This document shows, piece by piece, positions 8,935 through 64,000 of a stretch of DNA of 64,000 nt. Position 1 is the stretch's first letter; every line of letters begins with the position of its first letter. The notes beneath the pieces are model-generated. The model saw nothing but the letters and a program-made list of their open reading frames with translations, had not been told where the DNA came from and searched no databases. Location: positions 6,418,501 through 6,482,500 of the forward strand of contig NZ_FMHZ01000002.1 in assembly GCF_900090315.1 (NCBI RefSeq), read 5' to 3'. The translations under genes and the position numbers were made by a program. The DNA comes from Micromonospora citrea. GTDB taxonomy: Bacteria; Actinomycetota; Actinomycetes; Mycobacteriales; Micromonosporaceae.

Positions 8935-11900
8935 ATGGACACCGAAGACAAGCTCCGGGAGTACCTGAAGAGAGTCACCGCCGACCTGCGGCGGACCCGG
9001 CAACGGCTCCGCGACGTCGAGGCCGACGCGCAGCAGCCGATCGCGATCGTCGGCACCGGCTGCCGGTTCCCCGGCGGCGTGCGGACGGCCGAGGAGCTGT
9101 GGGACCTCGTCGCCGCCGGCGGGGACGCCATCGCCTCCTTCCCCACCGACCGCGGCTGGGACCTGGACGCGCTCTACGACCCGGAGCGGTCCCGGCCGGG
9201 CACCTCGTCGGTGCGGGAGGGCGGCTTCCTGCCCGACGCCGCCGACTTCGACCCCCGGCTGTTCGGGGTGTCGCCGCGTGAGGCCCTCGCCATGGACCCC
9301 CAGCAGCGGCTGCTGCTGGAGACCTCCTGGGAGGCCGTCGAGTCCGCCGGCATCGACCCGACCAGCCTGAAGGGCGCCCGCGTCGGCGTCTTCGCCGGCA
9401 TGACCCACAGCGGGTACGCCCACCCGCCCGAGACCCCGCCGGCGGGCGTGGAGGACTACCTGGGCCTCGGCAACGCCGGCAGCATCGCCTCCGGCCGGGT
9501 GGCGTACTCGTTCGGCTTCGAGGGGCCGGCGGTGACGGTGGACACCGCGTGTTCGTCGTCGCTGGTGGCGCTGCACCTGGCCGTGCAGGCGCTGCGGTCA
9601 GGCGAGTGCGACCTGGCCCTCGCGGGCGGCGTGACGGTGATGCCGACCCCGGCGGTCTTCGTCGACTTCACCCGGCAGGGCAACCTCTCTCCCGTGGCCC
9701 GGTGCCGGGCGTTCGCCGACGCGGCGGACGGCACCGCGCTCGCCGAGGGCGTGGGCGTGCTGCTGGTGCAGCGGCTGTCGGATGCGCGGCGGGACGGTCG
9801 GCGGGTCCTGGCGGTGGTCCGGGCCACGGCGGTGAACTCCGATGGCGCGTCGAACGGGTTGACGGCGCCGAACGGCCCGTCGCAGCAGCGGGTGATCCGG
9901 CAGGCGCTCGCGTCGGCGGGGTTGTCGGCCGCCGACGTGGACGTGGTGGAGGCGCACGGTACGGGCACCACCCTTGGCGATCCGATCGAGGCGCAGGCGT
10001 TGCTCGCGACGTACGGGCAGGGTCGGGACGGCCACGAGCCGTTGTTGTTGGGTTCGGTGAAGTCGAACATCGGTCACACGCAGGCGGCTGCCGGGGTGGC
10101 CGGCGTGATCAAGATGGTCCTGGCGATGCGGCACGGGGTGGTGCCGGCGACCCTGCACGTCGACGCGCCGTCGTCGCACGTGGACTGGGCGTCCGGTGCG
10201 GTCGAGTTGGTGACCGAGACGCGGGACTGGCCGGCGGTGGGGCGTCCGCGTCGGGCGGGTGTGTCGTCGTTCGGCATCTCCGGCACCAACGCGCACGTGA
10301 TCATCGAGCAGCCGGAGCCGGGTCTTGCGGCGCCGACTGCGGGCGAGGTGGTGGCTGCGGAGCCCGCGGCCCCGCTGGGTGCGGCGCTGGTGGAGTCGGT
10401 GCCGGCGGTGGGCGGCGGAACCGGTTGGACCGGGTCGGCGGACGCGGAGTCGGAGACCGTCGCGGCGCCAGCGGTGGGCGTGCCGGTGCCGTGGGTGGTG
10501 TCGGCGCGTTCGGAGCGGGGTCTGGTGGGTCAGGCGGCGCGGTTGGCGTCGTTCGTGCGGGGCCGGTCTGGTCTTGGTGTGGTGGATGTGTCGTGGTCGT
10601 TGGTGGTGTCGCGGGCGGCGTTGGAGCACCGTGCGGTGGTGTGGGGCTCGGACGTCGACGAGTTGGTCGCGGGTTTGTCGGCTGTCGCCGAGGGTCGGTC
10701 GTCGGTGGTGTCGGGTGTGGTGTCGGCGGGTCGTCGGGCGGTGTTGTTCACGGGTCAGGGTTCGCAGCGTGTGGGTATGGGTCGGGAGTTGTACGGGGCG
10801 TTCCCGGTGTTCGCGTCGTCGTTCGACGCGGTGTGTCGGGAGATTGATCCGCTGTTGCCGCGTCCGTTGCGTGAGGTGGTGTTCGCCGAGCCGGGCACGT
10901 CCGACGCTGGTCTGGTGGATCAGACGGTGTTCGCGCAGGCGGGGTTGTTCGCGGTGGAGGTGGCGTTGTGGGAGCTACTTGCTTCGTGGGGTGTGCGGGC
11001 GGATTTCCTGGCGGGTCATTCGATCGGTGAGGTGACGGCGGCGTATGTGGCGGGGATGTTGTCGCTGTCGGACGCGTGTGTTCTGGTGGCGGCGCGGGGT
11101 CGGTTGATGCAGGCGTTGCCGGCTGGTGGGGTGATGGCGGCGGTCGGTGCGTCGGAGGAGGCTGTCGCCGAGCTGGTCGGTGTGACCGGTGCTGCGGTGG
11201 ATGTGGCGGCGGTGAACGGTCCGGCGTCGGTGGTGGTGTCGGGGGCTGCCGGTGAGGTGGCGTCGGTGGTGGCAACCTGTCGTGGGCGGGGGTGGCGGGT
11301 CAAGGAGTTGTCGGTCAGTCATGCGTTCCATTCGCGCCTGATGGATCCGATGCTGGACGAGTTCCGGGCGGTGGTGGCGGGGCTGGACTGGCAGCCGCCG
11401 AAGGTGCCGATCGTGTCGAACGTGACCGGCGCGGTGGCCGACGCCGCCGAGGTCACCGACCCGGGCTACTGGGTGCGGCACGTACGTCAGCCGGTGCGGT
11501 TCGCCGACGCGGTGCGGACCCTCCACCAGCAGGACGTGACGCAGTTCCTGGAGGTGGGCCCCGACGCCGTGCTGACCGCGATGGCGCAGGACTGCGTCGA
11601 GGAGACCGGCGACGTCCGGTTCACCGCCACGCTGCGCGCCGGCCACCCCGAGGCCGACACCCTGCGCACCGCCCTCGCCGAGCGGTACGTCACCGGCGGC
11701 CACGTCGACTGGGCCGGCTACCTCACCGCCCTCGACGGGGCCGGCCCCGAGCGGGCAGCCGGGGCACGCCCCCGCACCATCGACCTGCCCACGTACGCCT
11801 TCGACCACCAGCGCTACTGGCTCAACGCCACCACGACCGCCGGCGCGGGGGCACCCGGCCTCGGCGTCCGCCCCGTCGACCACGCGCTGCTCGGCGCCGC

Positions 11901-14631
11901 CGTACGCGTGGCCGACGACGACGTGCGGATCTTCGGTGCCGAACTCTCCACGCGTACCCATCCGTGGATTGCCGAACACGTCGTCTGGGACTCGGTGGTG
12001 GTGCCCGGCGCCGCCCTGGTCGAGATGGTCCTGCACGCGGGCGCGCAGGTCGGCTGCGACACCCTCGACGAACTGACCCTCCAGGCGCCGCTGACGCTCG
12101 CCGAGCAGGACACCCGGGTGGTACAGGTGAAACTGGGCACGGCGGACGAGGAGGGTCGCCGGCCCGTCACCATCCACTCCCGGTCCGCCGCCGACCCGGA
12201 CGCCGAGTGGGACCGCCACGCGGTGGGCGTCCTCGCCCCGGCCGCACCGCAGCCCTGGCCCGATCCGTCGCCCTGGCCGCCCACCGCAGCCCACGGCGTC
12301 GCGGTCGACGGGATCTACACCGAACTGTCCCGCCTCGGCGTCGAGTACGGCCCGCTCTTCCGTGGTCTGCGCGCCGTCTGGCGCGCCGACGACGAGGTCT
12401 GCGCCGAGGTGGCGGTGCCCGACGACACCGACATCACCGGGTTCGGCATCCACCCCGCCCTGCTCGATGCGGCGCTGCACGTCGTCGGCCTGCTCGACTC
12501 CGACGCGGAGGCGTCCGCCGTACGCCTGCCCTTCGCCTGGACCGGCGTCACCCTCGCGGCGGTCGGCGCGACCGCGCTGCGCGTGCGCGCCCGGCGCAGC
12601 GGCGGCGGCGTCACCCTGACCCTGGCCGACCCGGCCGGCGCCCCCGTCGCCCGGATCGGCTCGCTGGTCTCCCGCCCGGTCACCGCCGAGCAGGTACGCG
12701 GCACCGGCACGGGCGTCGGCTCCCTGTACGACGTCGGCTGGCAGACCGTGCCGTCGGGCGCCCCGGCGACCGGCCGCGCCGTGCTCCTCGGCGACGCCCC
12801 GTCCGACCTGTCCGGGCTCCCCCGCTACGGGCTCACCGAGCTGGCCGAGGCGGTCGACGTCGGCCTGCTCGACCAGGAGCTGGTGCTGCTCGCCGCGTAC
12901 GCCGACGAGGAGCGCGACCCCGTCCCCGCCGCGACGCGCGCCCGGCTCGCCGCCGTGCTGACGGCCGTCCAGGGTTGGCTCGCCGACGGGCGGCTGGCGG
13001 ACCGGCGGCTGGTCGTGCTGACCCGGGGGGCTGTGCCCGCCGGCGACACCGACCGGGCGACCGACCTGCCCGGCGCCGCGGTCTGGGGACTGCTGCGGTC
13101 GGCCCAGGCGGAGCACCCCGACCGCTTCGTGCTCGTCGACCTCGACGAAGGGCGGCGTCCGGAGCCCGGCACGGTGGACCTGGTGGCTCGCGCGGTCGCC
13201 ACCGGCGAACCCCAGCTCGCCGTCCGGGGCGACCGGATCCTGGCGCCCCGCCTCGCGCCCGCCGCCCTCGACCCCGCGCTGGGCGTCGAACCCGACCCCG
13301 ACGGGACGGTACTGGTCACCGGCGCCACCGGCGCCCTCGGCGGCCTGCTGGCCCGACACCTGGTCACCGCGCACAAGGTGCGTCACCTGCTGCTGGTCAG
13401 CCGTCGGGGGTCCGACGCCCCCGGCTCGGCCGAGCTGCTGGCCGGGCTCACCGCGCTCGGCGCGCAGGCTCGGCTGGTGGCCGGTGACATCGCCGACCGG
13501 GACACCGTCGCCGCCCTGCTGGCCGACGTCCCCGCCGAGCACCCGCTCACCGGGGTGGTCCACGCCGCCGGCGTCCTCGACGACGCGGTGGTCTCGGCGC
13601 TGACGCCGGAGCGGATGTCGGCCGTGCTGTCCGCCAAGGCCGACGCCGCGTGGCACCTGCACGAGCTGACCCGGGGCCGCAACCTGTCGATGTTCGTCCT
13701 CTTCTCGTCGGTCGCCGGCGTCCTCGGCGGCCCCGGGCAGGGCAACTACGCCGCCGCGAACGCGTTCCTCGACGGCCTGGCCCACCACCGGCGCGCCGCC
13801 GGCCTCGCCGCCACCTCCCTGGCCTGGGGCCTCTGGGCCGCCGACAGCGGGATGACGGGCACCCTCGACGCCGCCCAGCGGCAACGGATGAGCCGCAACG
13901 GCCTCAGCCCGCTCGACACCGACCACGGGCTGCGCCTGTTCGACGCCGCCCTGCGCGGCGGCCGCCCCCACCTCGTGCCGGCGCTGCTCGACCTCGCCGC
14001 GCTGCGCCGTCAGTCCGACACCGGCCAGCTCCCGGCCCCGCTGCGCGGCCTGGTCCGGGCCCGGCGGCGCGTCGCCGACGGCGCCCGCGACGGCGGGCCG
14101 TCCTTCGCGCAGCGCCTCGCCGGCACGCCGGAGGCCGAGCGCGGCCGGCTGGTGGAGGAACTGATCAAGGCGCAGGTCGTCGAGGTGCTCGGCTACCCGC
14201 CGGCGACCGTCGTCCCGTCCGCGCAGACGTTCACCGGTCTCGGCTTCGACTCGCTCACCGCGGTGGAACTGCGCAACCGGCTCACCGCCGCCACCGGGAT
14301 CCGCCTGCCCGCGAGCCTGATCTTCGACTGCCCCACGCCCGCCGCGCTGGCCGACTTCCTGCTGGCCGACGTCGCGCCGCCCGCGCCCGCGCCGAGCCTG
14401 CTGGCCGAGCTGGACCGGCTGGAGGCCGCGTTCGGCGCGACCGGGCCCGACGAGCTGGCACGACTGGCCGGCGACGACGAGACGCGCACCGCCGTCGCGG
14501 TCCGCCTCCGGGCGCTGGTCACCCGGTGGAGCGACGCCACCGACCGGCCGGCCGACGTCAGCCAGGCCATCGACGACGCCTCCGACGACGAACTCTTCGA
14601 CTTCATCGACCAGAAGTTCGGCCGATCCTGA
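8935..14631 (+). CDS. PKS-B, single-module type I PKS (KS-AT-DH-KR-ACP), malonyl, alkene-forming
   Basis: 1898 residues. N-terminal coiled-coil docking head [18 protein letters not shown], then KS (residues ~35-459, Cys at 9550 in DTACSSS, His motifs EAHGTGT and KSNIGHT), AT (~602-956, Ser at 11020 in GHSIG and HAFH at 11320-11331, the malonyl signature), DH (~983-1256, His at 11977, Asp at 12466; motif [10 protein letters not shown] with Asp for Gly), KR (~1458-1689, LDD at 13576-13584, Tyr at 13747; B-type) and ACP (Ser at 14251). Tail ends [17 protein letters not shown], a docking domain for PKS-C. An in-frame TTG sits just before the ATG at 8935; the ATG is preferred because it begins the conserved docking head. 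The ribosome site is weak. Inferred unit: an alpha,beta-alkene, probably E. Bases 9766-11392 are nearly identical to part of module C3, which suggests recombination. Confidence 0.96.
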   Translation: MDTEDKLREYLKRVTADLRRTRQRLRDVEADAQQPIAIVGTGCRFPGGVRTAEELWDLVAAGGDAIASFPTDRGWDLDALYDPERSRPGTSSVREGGFLPDAADFDPRLFGVSPREALAMDPQQRLLLETSWEAVESAGIDPTSLKGARVGVFAGMTHSGYAHPPETPPAGVEDYLGLGNAGSIASGRVAYSFGFEGPAVTVDTACSSSLVALHLAVQALRSGECDLALAGGVTVMPTPAVFVDFTRQGNLSPVARCRAFADAADGTALAEGVGVLLVQRLSDARRDGRRVLAVVRATAVNSDGASNGLTAPNGPSQQRVIRQALASAGLSAADVDVVEAHGTGTTLGDPIEAQALLATYGQGRDGHEPLLLGSVKSNIGHTQAAAGVAGVIKMVLAMRHGVVPATLHVDAPSSHVDWASGAVELVTETRDWPAVGRPRRAGVSSFGISGTNAHVIIEQPEPGLAAPTAGEVVAAEPAAPLGAALVESVPAVGGGTGWTGSADAESETVAAPAVGVPVPWVVSARSERGLVGQAARLASFVRGRSGLGVVDVSWSLVVSRAALEHRAVVWGSDVDELVAGLSAVAEGRSSVVSGVVSAGRRAVLFTGQGSQRVGMGRELYGAFPVFASSFDAVCREIDPLLPRPLREVVFAEPGTSDAGLVDQTVFAQAGLFAVEVALWELLASWGVRADFLAGHSIGEVTAAYVAGMLSLSDACVLVAARGRLMQALPAGGVMAAVGASEEAVAELVGVTGAAVDVAAVNGPASVVVSGAAGEVASVVATCRGRGWRVKELSVSHAFHSRLMDPMLDEFRAVVAGLDWQPPKVPIVSNVTGAVADAAEVTDPGYWVRHVRQPVRFADAVRTLHQQDVTQFLEVGPDAVLTAMAQDCVEETGDVRFTATLRAGHPEADTLRTALAERYVTGGHVDWAGYLTALDGAGPERAAGARPRTIDLPTYAFDHQRYWLNATTTAGAGAPGLGVRPVDHALLGAAVRVADDDVRIFGAELSTRTHPWIAEHVVWDSVVVPGAALVEMVLHAGAQVGCDTLDELTLQAPLTLAEQDTRVVQVKLGTADEEGRRPVTIHSRSAADPDAEWDRHAVGVLAPAAPQPWPDPSPWPPTAAHGVAVDGIYTELSRLGVEYGPLFRGLRAVWRADDEVCAEVAVPDDTDITGFGIHPALLDAALHVVGLLDSDAEASAVRLPFAWTGVTLAAVGATALRVRARRSGGGVTLTLADPAGAPVARIGSLVSRPVTAEQVRGTGTGVGSLYDVGWQTVPSGAPATGRAVLLGDAPSDLSGLPRYGLTELAEAVDVGLLDQELVLLAAYADEERDPVPAATRARLAAVLTAVQGWLADGRLADRRLVVLTRGAVPAGDTDRATDLPGAAVWGLLRSAQAEHPDRFVLVDLDEGRRPEPGTVDLVARAVATGEPQLAVRGDRILAPRLAPAALDPALGVEPDPDGTVLVTGATGALGGLLARHLVTAHKVRHLLLVSRRGSDAPGSAELLAGLTALGAQARLVAGDIADRDTVAALLADVPAEHPLTGVVHAAGVLDDAVVSALTPERMSAVLSAKADAAWHLHELTRGRNLSMFVLFSSVAGVLGGPGQGNYAAANAFLDGLAHHRRAAGLAATSLAWGLWAADSGMTGTLDAAQRQRMSRNGLSPLDTDHGLRLFDAALRGGRPHLVPALLDLAALRRQSDTGQLPAPLRGLVRARRRVADGARDGGPSFAQRLAGTPEAERGRLVEELIKAQVVEVLGYPPATVVPSAQTFTGLGFDSLTAVELRNRLTAATGIRLPASLIFDCPTPAALADFLLADVAPPAPAPSLLAELDRLEAAFGATGPDELARLAGDDETRTAVAVRLRALVTRWSDATDRPADVSQAIDDASDDELFDFIDQKFGRS
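9766..11392 (+). repeat. KS(late)-AT block nearly identical to 25338-26955
   Basis: From the KS region after GEGVGVL through the AT up to about 60 bases past HAFH, PKS-B and module C3 match almost base for base, apart from scattered substitutions and one 9-bp indel in the linker before the AT. Even the variable KS-AT linker is shared. Directly after the block the two diverge, and PKS-B then matches module C4 instead. This is the pattern of gene conversion between modules. Confidence 0.8.
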
Positions 14632-14675
14632 CCACGAATCCGCCGCTTGCCCCTCAGCGACAGGTGATCATCCCG

Positions 14676-34250
<19,575 letters not shown>

Positions 34251-34302
34251 CCGGACCCCGCAGGTCCCGACCGGACGCGAGGAGTCCCCGACGGCACCGG
34301 AA

Positions 34303-34336
34303 GCCGTGACCTGACCGGCGTCGGCCAGGTCACGGC
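34303..34336 (+). terminator. Hairpin after PKS-C
   Basis: Perfect 11-bp arms 34303-34313 and 34326-34336 (GCCGTGACCTG and its complement) around a 12-base loop that can pair further. It lies 52 bp after the PKS-C stop and directly before the phosphoesterase promoter boxes. No T-run. Probably ends the PKS-B/PKS-C transcript. Confidence 0.65.
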
Positions 34337-34339
34337 CGC

Positions 34340-34397
34340 CTAGGGGTCCGCGCGGCCCGTCTAGGGGTGTGCCTGCGTGGACCCGGCTCCGTAGGGT
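34340..34397 (+). promoter_or_regulatory. Predicted phosphoesterase promoter with two CTAGGGGT boxes
   Basis: CTAGGGGT occurs at 34340-34347 and 34361-34368, 21 bp apart (two helical turns, same face). The second runs into TGTGCC (34368-34373) at the -35 position; after 18 nt TAGGGT (34392-34397) is a -10 candidate. The leader to ATG 34489 would be about 85 nt. Confidence 0.5.
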
Positions 34398-34488
34398 CGG
34401 AGCCTGTCAGGCCGTTTCGCCATGCCCACCGGCGGCGAGCGGTGCGGATGTGGGTGCGTGCGGTGCCCCGGATGGACGGGAGGTCCGC

Positions 34489-35349
34489 ATGGCCGGATCC
34501 GGCCTGCCTCAGTTGCTCGCCATCAGTGACCTGCACGTGGTCCACGCGGAGAACAAGGCCATCGTCGAGCGGCTGCGCCCGGAGCGGGACGGCGACTGGC
34601 TCATCGTCGCCGGGGACGTCGGCGAGTTCGTCGCCGACGTCGAGTGGGCGCTGGGACTGCTCAGCCGCCGCTTCGCCAAGGTGATCTGGGCCCCCGGCAA
34701 CCACGAGCTGTGGACGCCCCGCGAGGACCCGGTGCAGCTGCGCGGGGACGCGCGCTACCAGCACCTGGTGCAGCTCTGCCGAGGTCTCGGGGTGGTCACC
34801 CCGGAGGACCCGTACCCCGTCTGGGATGCGCAGGGCGACGACCCGGTCCTCATCGCGCCGCTGTTCCTGCTCTACGACTACAGCTTCCGGCCGCCGGGGA
34901 CGTACACGAAGGAGCAGGCCCTGGCGCGGGCCCACGAGGTCGGCGTGGTCTGCACCGACGAGATCCTGCTGCACCCGGACCCGTACCCGACGCGGGACGC
35001 CTGGTGCCGGGCGCGGCTGGCCCTGACCGAGCGTCGGCTCACGGCCGAACGCGGCGGCCTGCCCACCGTCCTGGTCAACCACTTCCCGCTCGTCCGCGAA
35101 CCCACCCGGATCCTCCGCTACCCGGAGTTCGCGCAGTGGTGCGGCACCGAGGCCACCGCCGACTGGCACGTCCGCTTCGACGCCCGCGTCGCCGTCTACG
35201 GCCACCTGCACATCCCGCGCACCACCTGGTACGACGGGGTGCGGTTCGAAGAGGTGTCGGTCGGCTACCCACGGGAGTGGCGTCGCCGCTCGACGCCGCC
35301 GGGACGGCTGCGTCGCATCCTGCCCGCGGTCGCCGGACAGCCCGCCTGA
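34489..35349 (+). CDS. Calcineurin-like metallophosphoesterase
   Basis: 286 residues. All metal-binding motifs of the family are present in order: DLH (Asp14, His16), GD (Asp43, in GDVGE), GNHE (residues 70-73), His198 in VNHFP, and GHLH (residues 238-241). No signal peptide or membrane segment. GGGAGGT at 34478-34484 lies 4 nt before ATG 34489 and fixes the start; the frame is open back to 34369, but that part spans the predicted promoter. Stands alone between PKS-C and PKS-D with its own promoter carrying two of the shared CTAGGGGT boxes, so it appears to belong to the cluster rather than being a bystander. The family cleaves phosphomonoesters or phosphodiesters with two metal ions. The substrate is unknown: removal of a phosphate from an inactive precursor, or from a carrier or cofactor intermediate, are guesses. 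Confidence 0.9.
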   Translation: MAGSGLPQLLAISDLHVVHAENKAIVERLRPERDGDWLIVAGDVGEFVADVEWALGLLSRRFAKVIWAPGNHELWTPREDPVQLRGDARYQHLVQLCRGLGVVTPEDPYPVWDAQGDDPVLIAPLFLLYDYSFRPPGTYTKEQALARAHEVGVVCTDEILLHPDPYPTRDAWCRARLALTERRLTAERGGLPTVLVNHFPLVREPTRILRYPEFAQWCGTEATADWHVRFDARVAVYGHLHIPRTTWYDGVRFEEVSVGYPREWRRRSTPPGRLRRILPAVAGQPA

Positions 35350-35393
35350 GCGCCGTCGCAATGCTGGTCACCGCTTCGTCCGGGACCCGCCGC

Positions 35394-35414
35394 GACGGCC
35401 CTCACGGGCCAGTC
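35394..35414 (+). terminator. Small hairpin after the phosphoesterase
   Basis: GGCCC (35397-35401) pairs with GGGCC (35406-35410) around TCAC, and outer GAC/GTC can pair with one bulged A. It lies 44 bp past the stop and just before the PKS-D promoter boxes. A weak to moderate terminator candidate. Confidence 0.4.
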
Positions 35415-35416
35415 GA

Positions 35417-35463
35417 TCAGGGGTTCTCTAGGGGTTGGGCGCGTGATGGGCGCTCAGTACCGT
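35417..35463 (+). promoter_or_regulatory. Predicted PKS-D/PKS-E promoter with two AGGGGTT boxes
   Basis: TCAGGGGTT (35417-35425) and CTAGGGGTT (35428-35436) are 11 bp apart, one helical turn. The second overlaps TTGGGC (35435-35440) at the -35 position; after 17 nt TACCGT (35458-35463) is a -10 candidate. The plan matches the thioesterase, PKS-B and phosphoesterase promoters. Confidence 0.5.
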
Positions 35464-35673
35464 CCAGTCACGGTGGCGGGCATGTGTCGGCGGGACGGCC
35501 CGGCGTGGCGGGCGCCTGAGCAGGCACGACAACCGGAATCAGGAACAGGTGTCGGGTTCGTGGCCGAGCGGCCGTGTCTCCCACCCACCTGTGCACGAGG
35601 CCGGTCCGTCGGCGGTGGTGTGGTCAACGATTCGGCAGATTCCGATCGATAGCAAGCTCTGGGCGGGTGGGTC

Positions 35674-58272
<22,599 letters not shown>

Positions 58273-58298
58273 CCGTTGTCCCCAGTACGGAGCTCATG

Positions 58299-64000
<5,702 letters not shown>

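Larger units (their letters stand above)
35350..35673 (+). other. 324-bp region without a gene, upstream of PKS-D
   Basis: No convincing coding frame is seen. In order it holds a hairpin after the phosphoesterase (35394-35414), two AGGGGTT boxes and a promoter candidate (35417-35463), and then a leader of about 200 nt. The leader shares ACAGGTGTCG (35545-35554) and GGCCGAGCG (35562-35570) with the PKS-B leader, where they occur at 8854-8863 and 8830-8838 in the reverse order. Confidence 0.6.

Noticed and set aside
13650..14675. An upstream extension of PKS-C that would overlap the end of PKS-B.
   Set aside because: The extension is arginine/proline-rich shadow sequence over the PKS-B KR, ACP and docking tail. 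ATG 14676 has a ribosome site and begins a standard docking head.
34369..34488. A longer N-terminus for the phosphoesterase.
   Set aside because: It overlaps the predicted promoter elements, and GGGAGGT just before ATG 34489 is a far better ribosome site.

Overview
The window is part of a very large type I modular polyketide synthase (PKS) cluster. DNA is extremely GC-rich, genes use GC-rich third positions, and spacing is tight with good Shine-Dalgarno sites, which points to an actinomycete. The style of the cluster would suit Micromonosporaceae, but that placement is an inference. No tRNA, rRNA, CRISPR array, insertion sequence or transposase was found. Both ends cut through PKS genes, so the cluster continues on both sides, and its loading module, terminal thioesterase, regulators and transporters are not in view.

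Layout: (1) 1-5116, the 3' part of a PKS gene (here PKS-A) holding AT-DH-ER-KR-ACP and a C-terminal docking tail. (2) 5174-7670, an aromatic-ring-type FAD monooxygenase and an EryG-like SAM methyltransferase, both following PKS-A on the + strand. (3) 7684-7825, a strong hairpin and two 39-bp direct repeats between convergent genes. (4) 7883-8644, a type II (editing) thioesterase on the - strand. (5) 8645-8934, a divergent promoter region. (6) 8935-34250, PKS-B (one module) and PKS-C (four modules). (7) 34489-35349, a calcineurin-like metallophosphoesterase. (8) 35350-35673, a 324-bp leader/promoter region. (9) 35674-58272, PKS-D (four modules). (10) 58299-64000, PKS-E (one full module, then a KS cut by the window end).

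How it works together: docking tails and heads match in the gene order A-B-C-D-E, so the synthase probably works collinearly. From visible AT, DH, ER and KR motifs, the stretch of chain made here would be: methyl-branched saturated unit (A), two successive alkenes forming a diene (B, C1), three hydroxyls (C2 B-type, C3 and C4 A1-type), a saturated unit (D1), a methyl-branched saturated unit (D2), an alkene (D3) and two hydroxyls (D4, E1). This suits a large, sparsely methylated polyol macrolide or related compound. The monooxygenase and methyltransferase are probably tailoring enzymes, the type II thioesterase clears stalled carrier proteins, and the role of the phosphoesterase is unknown.

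The most interesting non-coding signal is a CTAGGGGT-type box next to a plausible -10 hexamer upstream of four transcription units (thioesterase, PKS-B/C, phosphoesterase, PKS-D/E), which suggests one cluster regulator. Within the PKS genes there are strong signs of recombination: near-identical KS-AT blocks in PKS-B and module C3, two ~1-kb KR blocks almost without C-ending codons in C3 and C4, and sister modules D1 and D2 that differ mainly in their AT.
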